The notes beneath the pieces are model-generated. The model saw only the letters and a list, made by a program, of their open reading frames with translations, did not search any database and was not told the origin of the DNA. A stretch of 64,000 nt of DNA, taken from assembly GCA_037893225.1 (NCBI GenBank), contig JAZGUH010000183.1, positions 434,001 through 498,000 of the forward strand, given 5' to 3'. Position 1 is the first letter of the stretch; each line of letters opens with the position of its first letter. Positions 1 to 10,189 of this stretch are shown piece after piece. The position numbers were made by a program, and so were the translations under genes. This stretch comes from Hippasteria phrygiana (lineage: Eukaryota; Echinodermata; Asteroidea; Valvatida; Goniasteridae).

Positions 1-20
1 ATTATCGGCGGCTTCTTAGA

Positions 21-26
21 GTTAAC
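21..26. other. GTTAAC site, polymorphic between subtypes
   Basis: GTTAAC at p21-p26 is present in monomers with C26 and lost in those with A26 (GTTAAA), about 55 of 276 by my count: C, C2 and the C-left chimeras. It therefore reports the higher-order phase of the array. Confidence 0.88.
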
Positions 27-67
27 ACTTGTGGAGAAAATTCAAACCTCGCAATGTTTATTTTCTT

Positions 68-98
68 CCCGGCCACCATCTGTGTGCAGATTACCTTT
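68..98. other. Variable segment of the monomer (p68-p98)
   Basis: About 14 of 31 positions here vary among monomers (p68, 70, 72, 74, 76, 84, 86, 87, 89, 90, 94, 96, 97, 98), against about 22 of 201 elsewhere. Most subtype-defining alleles lie in it. The flanking stretch p99-p115 showed no variant in my reading. Confidence 0.8.
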
Positions 99-193
99 TA
101 TTTATTGCTCCATGCATGTCAAATTCCCTGGGGTATGGACTTGCTTTACTCATTCATAATTGCATGAAATATCAACCAAATTCAGTAATTTTG

Positions 194-228
194 ACATGTA
201 TGGATAGCTTAGATCTGGGGCTACATGT
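194..228. other. Cluster of three 6-bp palindromes per monomer
   Basis: ACATGT at 194-199, AGATCT at 211-216 and ACATGT at 223-228, the two ACATGT centres 29 bp apart. The AGATCT core is also flanked by TAGC and GCTA, giving an imperfect dyad of about 19 bp. The elements recur in the monomers I read. A protein-binding role is only a possibility. Confidence 0.75.
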
Positions 229-232
229 TGCA

Positions 233-464
233 ATTATCGGCGGCTTCTTAGAGTTAACACTTGTGGAGAAAATTCAAACCTCGCAATGTTTATTTTCTTC
301 CCGGCCACCATCTGTGTGAAGATTACCTTTTATTTATTGCTCCATGCCTGTCAAAATCCCTGGGGTATGGACTTGCTTTACTCATTCATAATTGCATGAA
401 ATATCAACCAAATTCAGTAATTTTGACATGTATGGATAGCTTAGATCTGGCGCTACATGTTGCA
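233..464. repeat. Subtype X monomer (left-domain specific)
   Basis: A-like unit with C87A (GTGTGAAG in place of GTGTGCAG), CATGCCTG at p111-p118 and T124A (CAAAATCCC). Five copies, all in the left domain: 233, 4174, 4870, 8811 and 11362. It is followed by an E-form, which at three of the five sites carries G at p190. The C87A change makes a TGA that cuts one incidental reading frame, showing that no selection keeps that frame open. Confidence 0.93.
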
Positions 465-696
465 ATTATCGGCGGCTTCTTAGAGTTAACACTTGTGGAG
501 AAAATTCAAACCTCGCAATGTTTATTTTCTTTCCGGCCAACATCTGTGTACATGTTACCGTCTATTTATTGCTCCATGCATGTCAAATTCCCTGGGGTAT
601 GGACTTGCTTTACTCATTCATAATTGCATGAAATATCAACCAAATTCAGTAATGTTGACATGTATGGATAGCTTAGATCTGGCGCTACATGTTGCA
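465..696. repeat. Subtype E variant with G at p190
   Basis: E-type unit (TTTCCGG at p66-p72, GTACATGTTACCGTC at p84-p98) carrying T190G, seen as CAGTAATGTTGAC. The same change is at 654, 4595, 5523, 9232 and 12015, always in the 1-12.3 kb domain. It is followed by a B-type unit with T42C (AAAATCCAAAC) at 697, 4638, 5566 and 9275; at the fifth site (12058) a crossover has removed that neighbour. Confidence 0.92.
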
Positions 697-928
697 ATTA
701 TCGGCGGCTTCTTAGAGTTAACACTTGTGGAGAAAATCCAAACCTCGCAATGTTTATTTTCTTCCCGGCCACCATCTGTGTGCAGATTACCTTTTATTTA
801 TTGCTCCATGCATGTCAAATTCCCTGGGGTATGGTCTTGCTTTACTCATTCATAATTGCATGAAATATCAACCAAATTCAGTAATTTTGACATGTATGGA
901 TAGCTTAGATCTGGCGCTACATGTTGCA
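697..928. repeat. Subtype B variant with C at p42
   Basis: B-type unit (CCCGG, CAGATTACCTTTTA, ATGGTC at p135-p140) with AAAATCC in place of AAAATTC. The p42 C allele is at 738, 4679, 5607 and 9316 only, always directly after the E unit with G at p190. This linkage across a monomer boundary shows that blocks longer than one unit were copied together. The copy at 4638 has the A-type ending (GGAC, G219) and is therefore a B/A chimera. Confidence 0.92.
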
Positions 929-1160
929 ATTATCTGCGGCTTCTTAGAGTTAAAACTTGTGGAGAAAATTCAAACCTCGCAATGTTTATTTTCTTCCTGG
1001 CCACCATCTGTGTGCAGATTACCGCCTATTTATTGCTCCATGCATGTCAAATTCCCTGGGGTATGGACTTGCTTTACTCATTCATAATTGCATGAAATAT
1101 CAACCAAATTCAGTAATTTTGACATGTATGGATAGCTTAGATCTGGCGCTACATGTTGCA
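929..1160. repeat. D-type monomer with C-type left end
   Basis: T at p7 and A at p26 are C-type alleles; CCTGG at p68-p72 and CAGATTACCGCCTA at p87-p100 are D-type. It therefore looks like a C-left/D-right recombinant. The same chimera recurs at 9507-9738 inside the duplicated block 8579-10107, so it formed before that duplication. Confidence 0.88.
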
Positions 1161-1392
1161 ATTATCTGCGGCTTCTTAGAGTTAAAACTTGTGGAGAAAA
1201 TTCAAACCTCGCAATGTTTATTTTCTTCCCGGCCAACATCTGTGTACATGTTACCGTCTATTTATTGCTCCATGCATGTCAAATTCCCTGGGGTATGGAC
1301 TTGCTTTACTCATTCATAATTGCATGAAATATCAACCAAATTCAGTAATTTTGACATGTATGGATAGCTTAGATCTGGCGCTACATGTTGCA
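1161..1392. repeat. E-type monomer with C-type left end and CCCGG
   Basis: T7 and A26 (C-type), CCCGG at p68-p72 followed by CCAAC (A/B-like at p68, E/C-like at p76), then the E-type block GTACATGTTACCGTC. The duplicate is at 9739-9970. The mixed allele state implies at least one short exchange or a reversion T68C. Confidence 0.85.
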
Positions 1393-1623
1393 ATTATCGG
1401 CGGCTTCTTAGAGTTAACACTTGTGGAGAAAATTCAAACCTCGCAATGTTTATTTTCTTCCCGGCCACCATCTGTGTGCAGATTACCTTTTATTTATTGC
1501 TCCATGCATGTCAAATTCCCTGGGGTATGACTTGCTTTACTCATTCATAATTGCATGAAATATCAACCAAATTCAGTAATTTTGACATGTATGGATAGCT
1601 TAGATCTGGCGCTACATGTTGCA
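1393..1623. repeat. Subtype R monomer (231 bp, A/B-left with C-type deletion)
   Basis: The left and centre are A/B-type (CCCGG, CAGATTACCTTTTA, ATGCATG), but the unit carries the C-type one-base deletion (GGGGTATGACTTGC) and, like C, is followed by D. This fits an exchange between p117 and p136. Other R units are at 29907, 37790, 50078 and 57497; the last four belong to the super-repeat. Confidence 0.9.
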
Positions 1624-1855
1624 ATTATCGGCGGCTTCTTAGAGTTAACACTTGTGGAGAAAATTCAAACCTCGCAATGTTTATTTTCTTCCTGGCCACC
1701 ATCTGTGTGCAGATTACCGCCTATTTATTGCTCCATGCATGTCAAATTCCCTGGGGTATGGACTTGCTTTACTCATTCATAATTGCATGAAATATCAACC
1801 AAATTCAGTAATTTTGACATGTATGGATAGCTTAGATCTGGCGCTACATGTTGCA
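1624..1855. repeat. Subtype D monomer
   Basis: Defined by C70T (CCTGG in place of CCCGG) and ACCGCCTA at p93-p100, with G7, C26, ATGCAT and ATGGAC. D usually opens each HOR block, directly after a C, C2 or R unit, and is often doubled (D-D) in the super-repeats. The copies at 17850, 19241, 21328, 41731 and 61438 carry G at p219 and are followed by B rather than by E, F or D. Confidence 0.95.
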
Positions 1856-2087
1856 ATTATCGGCGGCTTCTTAGAGTTAACACTTGTGGAGAAAATTCAA
1901 ACCTCGCAATGTTTATTTTCTTCCCGGCCACCATCTGTGTGCAGATTACCTTTTATTTATTGCTCCATGCATGTCAAATTCCCTGGGGTATGGACTTGCT
2001 TTACTCATTCATAATTGCATGAAATATCAACCAAATTCAGTAATTTTGACATGTATGGATAGCTTAGATCTGGGGCTACATGTTGCA

Positions 2088-2319
2088 ATTATCGGCGGCT
2101 TCTTAGAGTTAACACTTGTGGAGAAAATTCAAACCTCGCAATGTTTATTTTCTTCCCGGCCACCATCTGTGTGCAGATTACCTTTTATTTATTGCTCCAT
2201 GCATGTCAAATTCCCTGGGGTATGGTCTTGCTTTACTCATTCATAATTGCATGAAATATCAACCAAATTCAGTAATTTTGACATGTATGGATAGCTTAGA
2301 TCTGGCGCTACATGTTGCA
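2088..2319. repeat. Subtype B monomer
   Basis: Same as A up to p138, then A139T (ATGGTCTTGC) and C at p219. B normally lies between A, or a D with G219, and C, giving the A-B-C or D-B-C2 order. Variants: G84T (CTGTTTGC) at 3098, 7735 and 10286, and G133T (CTGGGTTATGG) at 24243, 28184, 34908, 48355 and 54615. Confidence 0.95.
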
Positions 2320-2551
2320 ATTATCTGCGGCTTCTTAGAGTTAAAACTTGTGGAGAAAATTCAAACCTCGCAATGTTTATTTTCTTTCCGGCCAACATCT
2401 GTGTGCATATTACCTTCTATTTATTGCTCCATGCCTGTAAAAATTCCCTGGGGTATGACTTGCTTTACTCATTCATAATTGCATGAAATATCAACCAAAT
2501 TCAGTAATTTTGACATGTATGGATAGCTTAGATCTGGCGCTACATGTTGCA
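2320..2551. repeat. Subtype C2 monomer (C with a compensating insertion)
   Basis: C-type alleles with the same G deletion, but one extra base after p119 (CTGTAAAAATTCCC), which restores 232 bp. Nine C2 units were counted: 2320, 6957, 13217, 16691, 18314, 19705, 21792, 42195 and 61902. The last two read CTGTACAAATTCCC, that is, the insertion without the neighbouring C-to-A change. Confidence 0.93.
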
Positions 2552-2783
2552 ATTATCGGCGGCTTCTTAGAGTTAACACTTGTGGAGAAAATTCAAACCT
2601 CGCAATGTTTATTTTCTTCCCGGCCACCATCTGTGTGCAGATTACCTTTTATTTATTGCTCCATGCATGTCAAATTCCCTGGGGTATGGTCTTGCTTTAC
2701 TCATTCATAATTGCATGAAATATCAACCAAATTCAGTAATTTTGACATGTATGGATAGCTTAGATCTGGCGCTACATGTTGCA

Positions 2784-3014
2784 ATTATCTGCGGCTTCTT
2801 AGAGTTAAAACTTGTGGAGAAAATTCAAACCTCGCAATGTTTATTTTCTTTCCGGCCAACATCTGTGTGCATATTACCTTCTATTTATTGCTCCATGCCT
2901 GTCAAATTCCCTGGGGTATGACTTGCTTTACTCATTCATAATTGCATGAAATATCAACCAAATTCAGTAATTTTGACATGTATGGATAGCTTAGATCTGG
3001 CGCTACATGTTGCA
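2784..3014. repeat. Subtype C monomer (231 bp)
   Basis: T7 (ATTATCTGCGG), A26 (GTTAAAAC, which destroys GTTAAC), TTTCCGG, CATATTACCTTCTA at p87-p100, CATGCCTG at p111-p118, and loss of one G (GGGGTATGACTTGC). C closes the HOR and is followed by D in most of the window. The missing G explains most of the 231-bp units. Confidence 0.95.
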
Positions 3015-3709
3015 ATTATCGGCGGCTTCTTAGAGTTAACACTTGTGGAGAAAATTCAAACCTCGCAATGTTTATTTTCTTCCCGGCCACCATCTGTTTG
3101 CAGATTACCTTTTATTTATTGCTCCATGCATGTCAAATTCCCTGGGGTATGGTCTTGCTTTACTCATTCATAATTGCATGAAATATCAACCAAATTCAGT
3201 AATTTTGACATGTATGGATAGCTTAGATCTGGCGCTACATGTTGCAATTATCTGCGGCTTCTTAGAGTTAAAACTTGTGGAGAAAATTCAAACCTCGCAA
3301 TGTTTATTTTCTTTCCGGCCAACATCTGTGTGCATATTACCTTCTATTTATTGCTCCATGCCTGTCAAATTCCCTGGGGTATGACTTGCTTTACTCATTC
3401 ATAATTGCATGAAATATCAACCAAATTCAGTAATTTTGACATGTATGGATTGCTTAGATCTGGCGCTACATGTTGCAATTATCGGCGGCTTCTTAGAGTT
3501 AACACTTGTGGAGAAAATTCAAACCTCGCAATGTTTATTTTCTTCCCGGCCACCATCTGTGTGCAGATTACCTTTTATTTATTGCTCCATGCATGTCAAA
3601 TTCCCTGGGGTATGGTCTTGCTTTACTCATTCATAATTGCATGAAATATCAACCAAATTCAGTAATTTTGACATGTATGGATAGCTTAGATCTGGCGCTA
3701 CATGTTGCA

Positions 3710-3941
3710 ATTATCTGCGGCTTCCTAGAGTTAAAACTTGTGGAGAAAATTCAAACCTCGCAATGTTTATTTTCTTTCCGGCCAACATCTGTGTACATGT
3801 TACCGTCTATTTATTGCTCCATGCATGTCAAATTCCCTGGGGTATGGACTTGCTTTACTCATTCATAATTGCATGAAATATCAACCAAATTCAGTAATTT
3901 TGACATGTATGGATAACTTAGATCTGGCGCTACATGTTGCA
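3710..3941. repeat. E-type monomer with C-type left end, C16 and A207
   Basis: T7 and A26 (C-type), T16C (CTTCCTAGAG), the E-type centre, and G207A (GGATAACTTAG). Identical units are at 8347-8578 and 10898-11129. The preceding C units share A206T (GGATTGC at 3451, 8088 and 10639). These three copies mark a block that was amplified three times in the left domain. Confidence 0.9.
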
Positions 3942-4637
3942 ATTATCGGCGGCTTCTTAGAGTTAACACTTGTGGAGAAAATTCAAACCTCGCAATGTTT
4001 ATTTTCTTCCCGGCCACCATCTGTGTGCAGATTACCTTTTATTTATTGCTCCATGCATGTCAAATTCCCTGGGGTATGGACTTGCTTTACTCATTCATAA
4101 TTGCATGAAATATCAACCAAATTCAGTAATTTTGACATGTATGGATAGCTTAGATCTGGGGCTACATGTTGCAATTATCGGCGGCTTCTTAGAGTTAACA
4201 CTTGTGGAGAAAATTCAAACCTCGCAATGTTTATTTTCTTCCCGGCCACCATCTGTGTGAAGATTACCTTTTATTTATTGCTCCATGCCTGTCAAAATCC
4301 CTGGGGTATGGACTTGCTTTACTCATTCATAATTGCATGAAATATCAACCAAATTCAGTAATTTTGACATGTATGGATAGCTTAGATCTGGCGCTACATG
4401 TTGCAATTATCGGCGGCTTCTTAGAGTTAACACTTGTGGAGAAAATTCAAACCTCGCAATGTTTATTTTCTTTCCGGCCAACATCTGTGTACATGTTACC
4501 GTCTATTTATTGCTCCATGCATGTCAAATTCCCTGGGGTATGGACTTGCTTTACTCATTCATAATTGCATGAAATATCAACCAAATTCAGTAATGTTGAC
4601 ATGTATGGATAGCTTAGATCTGGCGCTACATGTTGCA

Positions 4638-6260
4638 ATTATCGGCGGCTTCTTAGAGTTAACACTTGTGGAGAAAATCCAAACCTCGCAATGTTTATTT
4701 TCTTCCCGGCCACCATCTGTGTGCAGATTACCTTTTATTTATTGCTCCATGCATGTCAAATTCCCTGGGGTATGGACTTGCTTTACTCATTCATAATTGC
4801 ATGAAATATCAACCAAATTCAGTAATTTTGACATGTATGGATAGCTTAGATCTGGGGCTACATGTTGCAATTATCGGCGGCTTCTTAGAGTTAACACTTG
4901 TGGAGAAAATTCAAACCTCGCAATGTTTATTTTCTTCCCGGCCACCATCTGTGTGAAGATTACCTTTTATTTATTGCTCCATGCCTGTCAAAATCCCTGG
5001 GGTATGGACTTGCTTTACTCATTCATAATTGCATGAAATATCAACCAAATTCAGTAATTTTGACATGTATGGATAGCTTAGATCTGGCGCTACATGTTGC
5101 AATTATCGGCGGCTTCCTAGAGTTAAAACTTGTGGAGAAAATTCAAACCTCGCAATGTTTATTTTCTTTCCGGCCAACATCTGTGTACATGTTACCGTCT
5201 ATTTATTGCTCCATGCATGTCAAATTCCCTGGAGTATGGACTTGCTTTACTCATTCATAATTGCATGAAATATCAACCAAATTCAGTAATTTTGACATGT
5301 ATGGATAGCTTAGATCTGGCGCTACATGTTGCAATTATCGGCGGCTTCTTAGAGTTAACACTTGTGGAGAAAATTCAAACCTCGCAATGTTTATTTTCTT
5401 TCCGGCCAACATCTGTGTACATGTTACCGTCTATTTATTGCTCCATGCATGTCAAATTCCCTGGGGTATGGACTTGCTTTACTCATTCATAATTGCATGA
5501 AATATCAACCAAATTCAGTAATGTTGACATGTATGGATAGCTTAGATCTGGCGCTACATGTTGCAATTATCGGCGGCTTCTTAGAGTTAACACTTGTGGA
5601 GAAAATCCAAACCTCGCAATGTTTATTTTCTTCCCGGCCACCATCTGTGTGCAGATTACCTTTTATTTATTGCTCCATGCATGTCAAATTCCCTGGGGTA
5701 TGGTCTTGCTTTACTCATTCATAATTGCATGAAATATCAACCAAATTCAGTAATTTTGACATGTATGGATAGCTTAGATCTGGCGCTACATGTTGCAATT
5801 ATCTGCGGCTTCTTAGAGTTAAAACTTGTGGAGAAAATTCAAACCTCGCAATGTTTATTTTCTTTCCGGCCAACATCTGTGTGCATATTACCTTTTATTT
5901 ATTGCTCCATGCATGTCAAATTCCCTGGGGTATGGTCTTGCTTTACTCATTCATAATTGCATGAAATATCAACCAAATTCAGTAATTTTGACATGTATGG
6001 ATAGCTTAGATCTGGCGCTACATGTTGCAATTATCTGCGGCTTCTTAGAGTTAAAACTTGTGGAGAAAATTCAAACCTCGCAATGTTTATTTTCTTTCCG
6101 GCCAACATCTGTGTGCATATTACCTTCTATTTATTGCTCCATGCCTGTCAAATTCCCTGGGGTATGACTTGCTTTACTCATTCATAATTGCATGAAATAT
6201 CAACCAAATTCAGTAATTTTGACATGTATGGATAGCTTAGATCTGGCGCTACATGTTGCA
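4638..6260. repeat. Monomers 21-27 between the two 3.27-kb copies
   Basis: The order is B/A chimera, X, E(C16/A26), E(G190), B(C42), C/B chimera, C. The unit at 5102 has G132A (CTGGAGTATGG at 5233). The segment from the X unit at 4870 onward is repeated at 11362 with an offset of 6,492 bp. Confidence 0.87.
5798..6029. repeat. C-left/B-right chimeric monomer
   Basis: T7, A26, TTTCCGG and CATATTACC (C-type up to p89), then TTTTA at p96-p100, ATGCATG and ATGGTC (B-type). The switch lies between p90 and p97, a window of under 10 bp. The right part recurs in the unit at 12058. Confidence 0.88.
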
Positions 6261-9200
6261 ATTATCGGCGGCTTCTTAGAGTTAACACTTGTGGAGAAAA
6301 TTCAAACCTCGCAATGTTTATTTTCTTCCTGGCCACCATCTGTGTGCAGATTACCGCCTATTTATTGCTCCATGCATGTCAAATTCCCTGGGGTATGGAC
6401 TTGCTTTACTCATTCATAATTGCATGAAATATCAACCAAATTCAGTAATTTTGACATGTATGGATAGCTTAGATCTGGCGCTACATGTTGCAATTATCGG
6501 CGGCTTCTTAGAGTTAACACTTGTGGAGAAAATTCAAACCTCGCAATGTTTATTTTCTTCCCGGCCACCATCTGTGTGCAGATTACCTTTTATTTATTGC
6601 TCCATGCATGTCAAATTCCCTGGGGTATGGACTTGCTTTACTCATTCATAATTGCATGAAATATCAACCAAATTCAGTAATTTTGACATGTATGGATAGC
6701 TTAGATCTGGGGCTACATGTTGCAATTATCGGCGGCTTCTTAGAGTTAACACTTGTGGAGAAAATTCAAACCTCGCAATGTTTATTTTCTTCCCGGCCAC
6801 CATCTGTGTGCAGATTACCTTTTATTTATTGCTCCATGCATGTCAAATTCCCTGGGGTATGGTCTTGCTTTACTCATTCATAATTGCATGAAATATCAAC
6901 CAAATTCAGTAATTTTGACATGTATGGATAGCTTAGATCTGGCGCTACATGTTGCAATTATCTGCGGCTTCTTAGAGTTAAAACTTGTGGAGAAAATTCA
7001 AACCTCGCAATGTTTATTTTCTTTCCGGCCAACATCTGTGTGCATATTACCTTCTATTTATTGCTCCATGCCTGTAAAAATTCCCTGGGGTATGACTTGC
7101 TTTACTCATTCATAATTGCATGAAATATCAACCAAATTCAGTAATTTTGACATGTATGGATAGCTTAGATCTGGCGCTACATGTTGCAATTATCGGCGGC
7201 TTCTTAGAGTTAACACTTGTGGAGAAAATTCAAACCTCGCAATGTTTATTTTCTTCCCGGCCACCATCTGTGTGCAGATTACCTTTTATTTATTGCTCCA
7301 TGCATGTCAAATTCCCTGGGGTATGGTCTTGCTTTACTCATTCATAATTGCATGAAATATCAACCAAATTCAGTAATTTTGACATGTATGGATAGCTTAG
7401 ATCTGGCGCTACATGTTGCAATTATCTGCGGCTTCTTAGAGTTAAAACTTGTGGAGAAAATTCAAACCTCGCAATGTTTATTTTCTTTCCGGCCAACATC
7501 TGTGTGCATATTACCTTCTATTTATTGCTCCATGCCTGTCAAATTCCCTGGGGTATGACTTGCTTTACTCATTCATAATTGCATGAAATATCAACCAAAT
7601 TCAGTAATTTTGACATGTATGGATAGCTTAGATCTGGCGCTACATGTTGCAATTATCGGCGGCTTCTTAGAGTTAACACTTGTGGAGAAAATTCAAACCT
7701 CGCAATGTTTATTTTCTTCCCGGCCACCATCTGTTTGCAGATTACCTTTTATTTATTGCTCCATGCATGTCAAATTCCCTGGGGTATGGTCTTGCTTTAC
7801 TCATTCATAATTGCATGAAATATCAACCAAATTCAGTAATTTTGACATGTATGGATAGCTTAGATCTGGCGCTACATGTTGCAATTATCTGCGGCTTCTT
7901 AGAGTTAAAACTTGTGGAGAAAATTCAAACCTCGCAATGTTTATTTTCTTTCCGGCCAACATCTGTGTGCATATTACCTTCTATTTATTGCTCCATGCCT
8001 GTCAAATTCCCTGGGGTATGACTTGCTTTACTCATTCATAATTGCATGAAATATCAACCAAATTCAGTAATTTTGACATGTATGGATTGCTTAGATCTGG
8101 CGCTACATGTTGCAATTATCGGCGGCTTCTTAGAGTTAACACTTGTGGAGAAAATTCAAACCTCGCAATGTTTATTTTCTTCCCGGCCACCATCTGTGTG
8201 CAGATTACCTTTTATTTATTGCTCCATGCATGTCAAATTCCCTGGGGTATGGTCTTGCTTTACTCATTCATAATTGCATGAAATATCAACCAAATTCAGT
8301 AATTTTGACATGTATGGATAGCTTAGATCTGGCGCTACATGTTGCAATTATCTGCGGCTTCCTAGAGTTAAAACTTGTGGAGAAAATTCAAACCTCGCAA
8401 TGTTTATTTTCTTTCCGGCCAACATCTGTGTACATGTTACCGTCTATTTATTGCTCCATGCATGTCAAATTCCCTGGGGTATGGACTTGCTTTACTCATT
8501 CATAATTGCATGAAATATCAACCAAATTCAGTAATTTTGACATGTATGGATAACTTAGATCTGGCGCTACATGTTGCAATTATCGGCGGCTTCTTAGAGT
8601 TAACACTTGTGGAGAAAATTCAAACCTCGCAATGTTTATTTTCTTCCCGGCCACCATCTGTGTGCAGATTACCTTTTATTTATTGCTCCATGCATGTCAA
8701 ATTCCCTGGGGTATGGACTTGCTTTACTCATTCATAATTGCATGAAATATCAACCAAATTCAGTAATTTTGACATGTATGGATAGCTTAGATCTGGGGCT
8801 ACATGTTGCAATTATCGGCGGCTTCTTAGAGTTAACACTTGTGGAGAAAATTCAAACCTCGCAATGTTTATTTTCTTCCCGGCCACCATCTGTGTGAAGA
8901 TTACCTTTTATTTATTGCTCCATGCCTGTCAAAATCCCTGGGGTATGGACTTGCTTTACTCATTCATAATTGCATGAAATATCAACCAAATTCAGTAATT
9001 TTGACATGTATGGATAGCTTAGATCTGGCGCTACATGTTGCAATTATCGGCGGCTTCTTAGAGTTAACACTTGTGGAGAAAATTCAAACCTCGCAATGTT
9101 TATTTTCTTTCCGGCCAACATCTGTGTACATGTTACCGTCTATTTATTGCTCCATGCATGTCAAATTCCCTGGGGTATGGACTTGCTTTACTCATTCATA

Positions 9201-9412
9201 ATTGCATGAAATATCAACCAAATTCAGTAATGTTGACATGTATGGATAGCTTAGATCTGGCGCTACATGTTGCAATTATCGGCGGCTTCTTAGAGTTAAC
9301 ACTTGTGGAGAAAATCCAAACCTCGCAATGTTTATTTTCTTCCCGGCCACCATCTGTGTGCAGATTACCTTTTATTTATTGCTCCATGCATGTCAAATTC
9401 CCTGGGGTATGG
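6146..9412. repeat. 3.27-kb segmental duplication, copy 2 (monomers 28-40 and flanks)
   Basis: Counterpart of 1509-4775 at +4,637 bp with the same order and the same rare alleles (T84 at 7735, T206 at 8088, A207 at 8553, A87 in the X unit at 8811). The next unit (9275) has the B ending, as at 697, so the right flank joins the block that duplicates 1-1529. Confidence 0.9.
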
Positions 9413-10107
9413 TCTTGCTTTACTCATTCATAATTGCATGAAATATCAACCAAATTCAGTAATTTTGACATGTATGGATAGCTTAGATCTGGCGCTACAT
9501 GTTGCAATTATCTGCGGCTTCTTAGAGTTAAAACTTGTGGAGAAAATTCAAACCTCGCAATGTTTATTTTCTTCCTGGCCACCATCTGTGTGCAGATTAC
9601 CGCCTATTTATTGCTCCATGCATGTCAAATTCCCTGGGGTATGGACTTGCTTTACTCATTCATAATTGCATGAAATATCAACCAAATTCAGTAATTTTGA
9701 CATGTATGGATAGCTTAGATCTGGCGCTACATGTTGCAATTATCTGCGGCTTCTTAGAGTTAAAACTTGTGGAGAAAATTCAAACCTCGCAATGTTTATT
9801 TTCTTCCCGGCCAACATCTGTGTACATGTTACCGTCTATTTATTGCTCCATGCATGTCAAATTCCCTGGGGTATGGACTTGCTTTACTCATTCATAATTG
9901 CATGAAATATCAACCAAATTCAGTAATTTTGACATGTATGGATAGCTTAGATCTGGCGCTACATGTTGCAATTATCGGCGGCTTCTTAGAGTTAACACTT
10001 GTGGAGAAAATTCAAACCTCGCAATGTTTATTTTCTTCCCGGCCACCATCTGTGTGCAGATTACCTTTTATTTATTGCTCCATGCATGTCAAATTCCCTG
10101 GGGTATG
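8579..10107. repeat. 1.53-kb duplicate of the window start (monomers 38-44)
   Basis: Matches 1-1529 at an offset of 8,578 bp, including the D and E chimeras with C-type left ends. The first part (to 9412) also belongs to the 3.27-kb duplication, so the two duplications overlap and at least one rearranged the other. Confidence 0.88.
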
Positions 10108-10189
10108 GACTTGCTTTACTCATTCATAATTGCATGAAATATCAACCAAATTCAGTAATTTTGACATGTATGGATAGCTTAGATCTGGG

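Larger units (their letters stand above)
1..232. repeat. Subtype A monomer (first unit, reference for positions p1-p232)
   Basis: Reference unit. Diagnostic bases: G at p7, C at p26 (GTTAAC intact), CCCGG around p68-p72, CAGATTACCTTTTA at p87-p100, ATGCAT at p112-p117, ATGGAC at p135-p140 and G at p219 (GGGG before CTACATG). The G at p219 is nearly always followed by a B monomer, or by X in the left domain. A variant with C at p219 (called A') occurs at 31761, 36630, 39644, 51932, 56337 and 59351 and is followed by D. Confidence 0.95.
1..1623. repeat. Block of monomers 1-7, copy of 8579-10107
   Basis: The order is A, X, E(G190), B(C42), D chimera, E chimera, R. The first six units and most of the seventh match 8579-10107 at an offset of 8,578 bp, sharing both rare chimeras. 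The match ends at p137 of the seventh unit, where this copy has the one-base deletion and the other does not. The left end of the duplication lies outside the window. Confidence 0.88.
1509..4775. repeat. 3.27-kb segmental duplication, copy 1 (monomers 8-20 and flanks)
   Basis: Same subtype order and same rare variants as 6146-9412 at a constant offset of 4,637 bp: D, A, B, C2, B, C, B(T84), C(T206), B, E(C16/A26/A207), A, X, E(G190). The left limit is set by p116 (A here, C in the other copy) and the right limit by p139 of the unit at 4638 (A here, T at 9413). Copies were compared at diagnostic sites, not by full alignment. Confidence 0.9.

Noticed and set aside
191..216. Bacterial sigma-70 promoter (TTGACA)
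   Set aside because: TTGACA is present in each unit, but no TATAAT-like element lies 16-18 bp downstream, and the array is not bacterial in character.
194..228. p53-type response element around ACATGT
   Set aside because: Neither ACATGT copy has the purine and pyrimidine flanks of the half-site (RRRCWWGYYY).
1..232. Shorter internal repeat within the monomer
   Set aside because: CATG recurs five times per unit (p111, 115, 163, 195, 224), but at uneven spacing and without similarity in the flanks, so I see no sub-repeat.
205..280. RNA polymerase III internal promoter (tRNA- or SINE-like)
   Set aside because: ATTCAAACC at 272-280 is one base from a minimal B box and TAGCTTA at 205-211 resembles the start of an A box. 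However, the A-box end does not fit, the spacing of about 67 bp is long, and no tRNA-like fold is evident. The match is weak enough to be chance.
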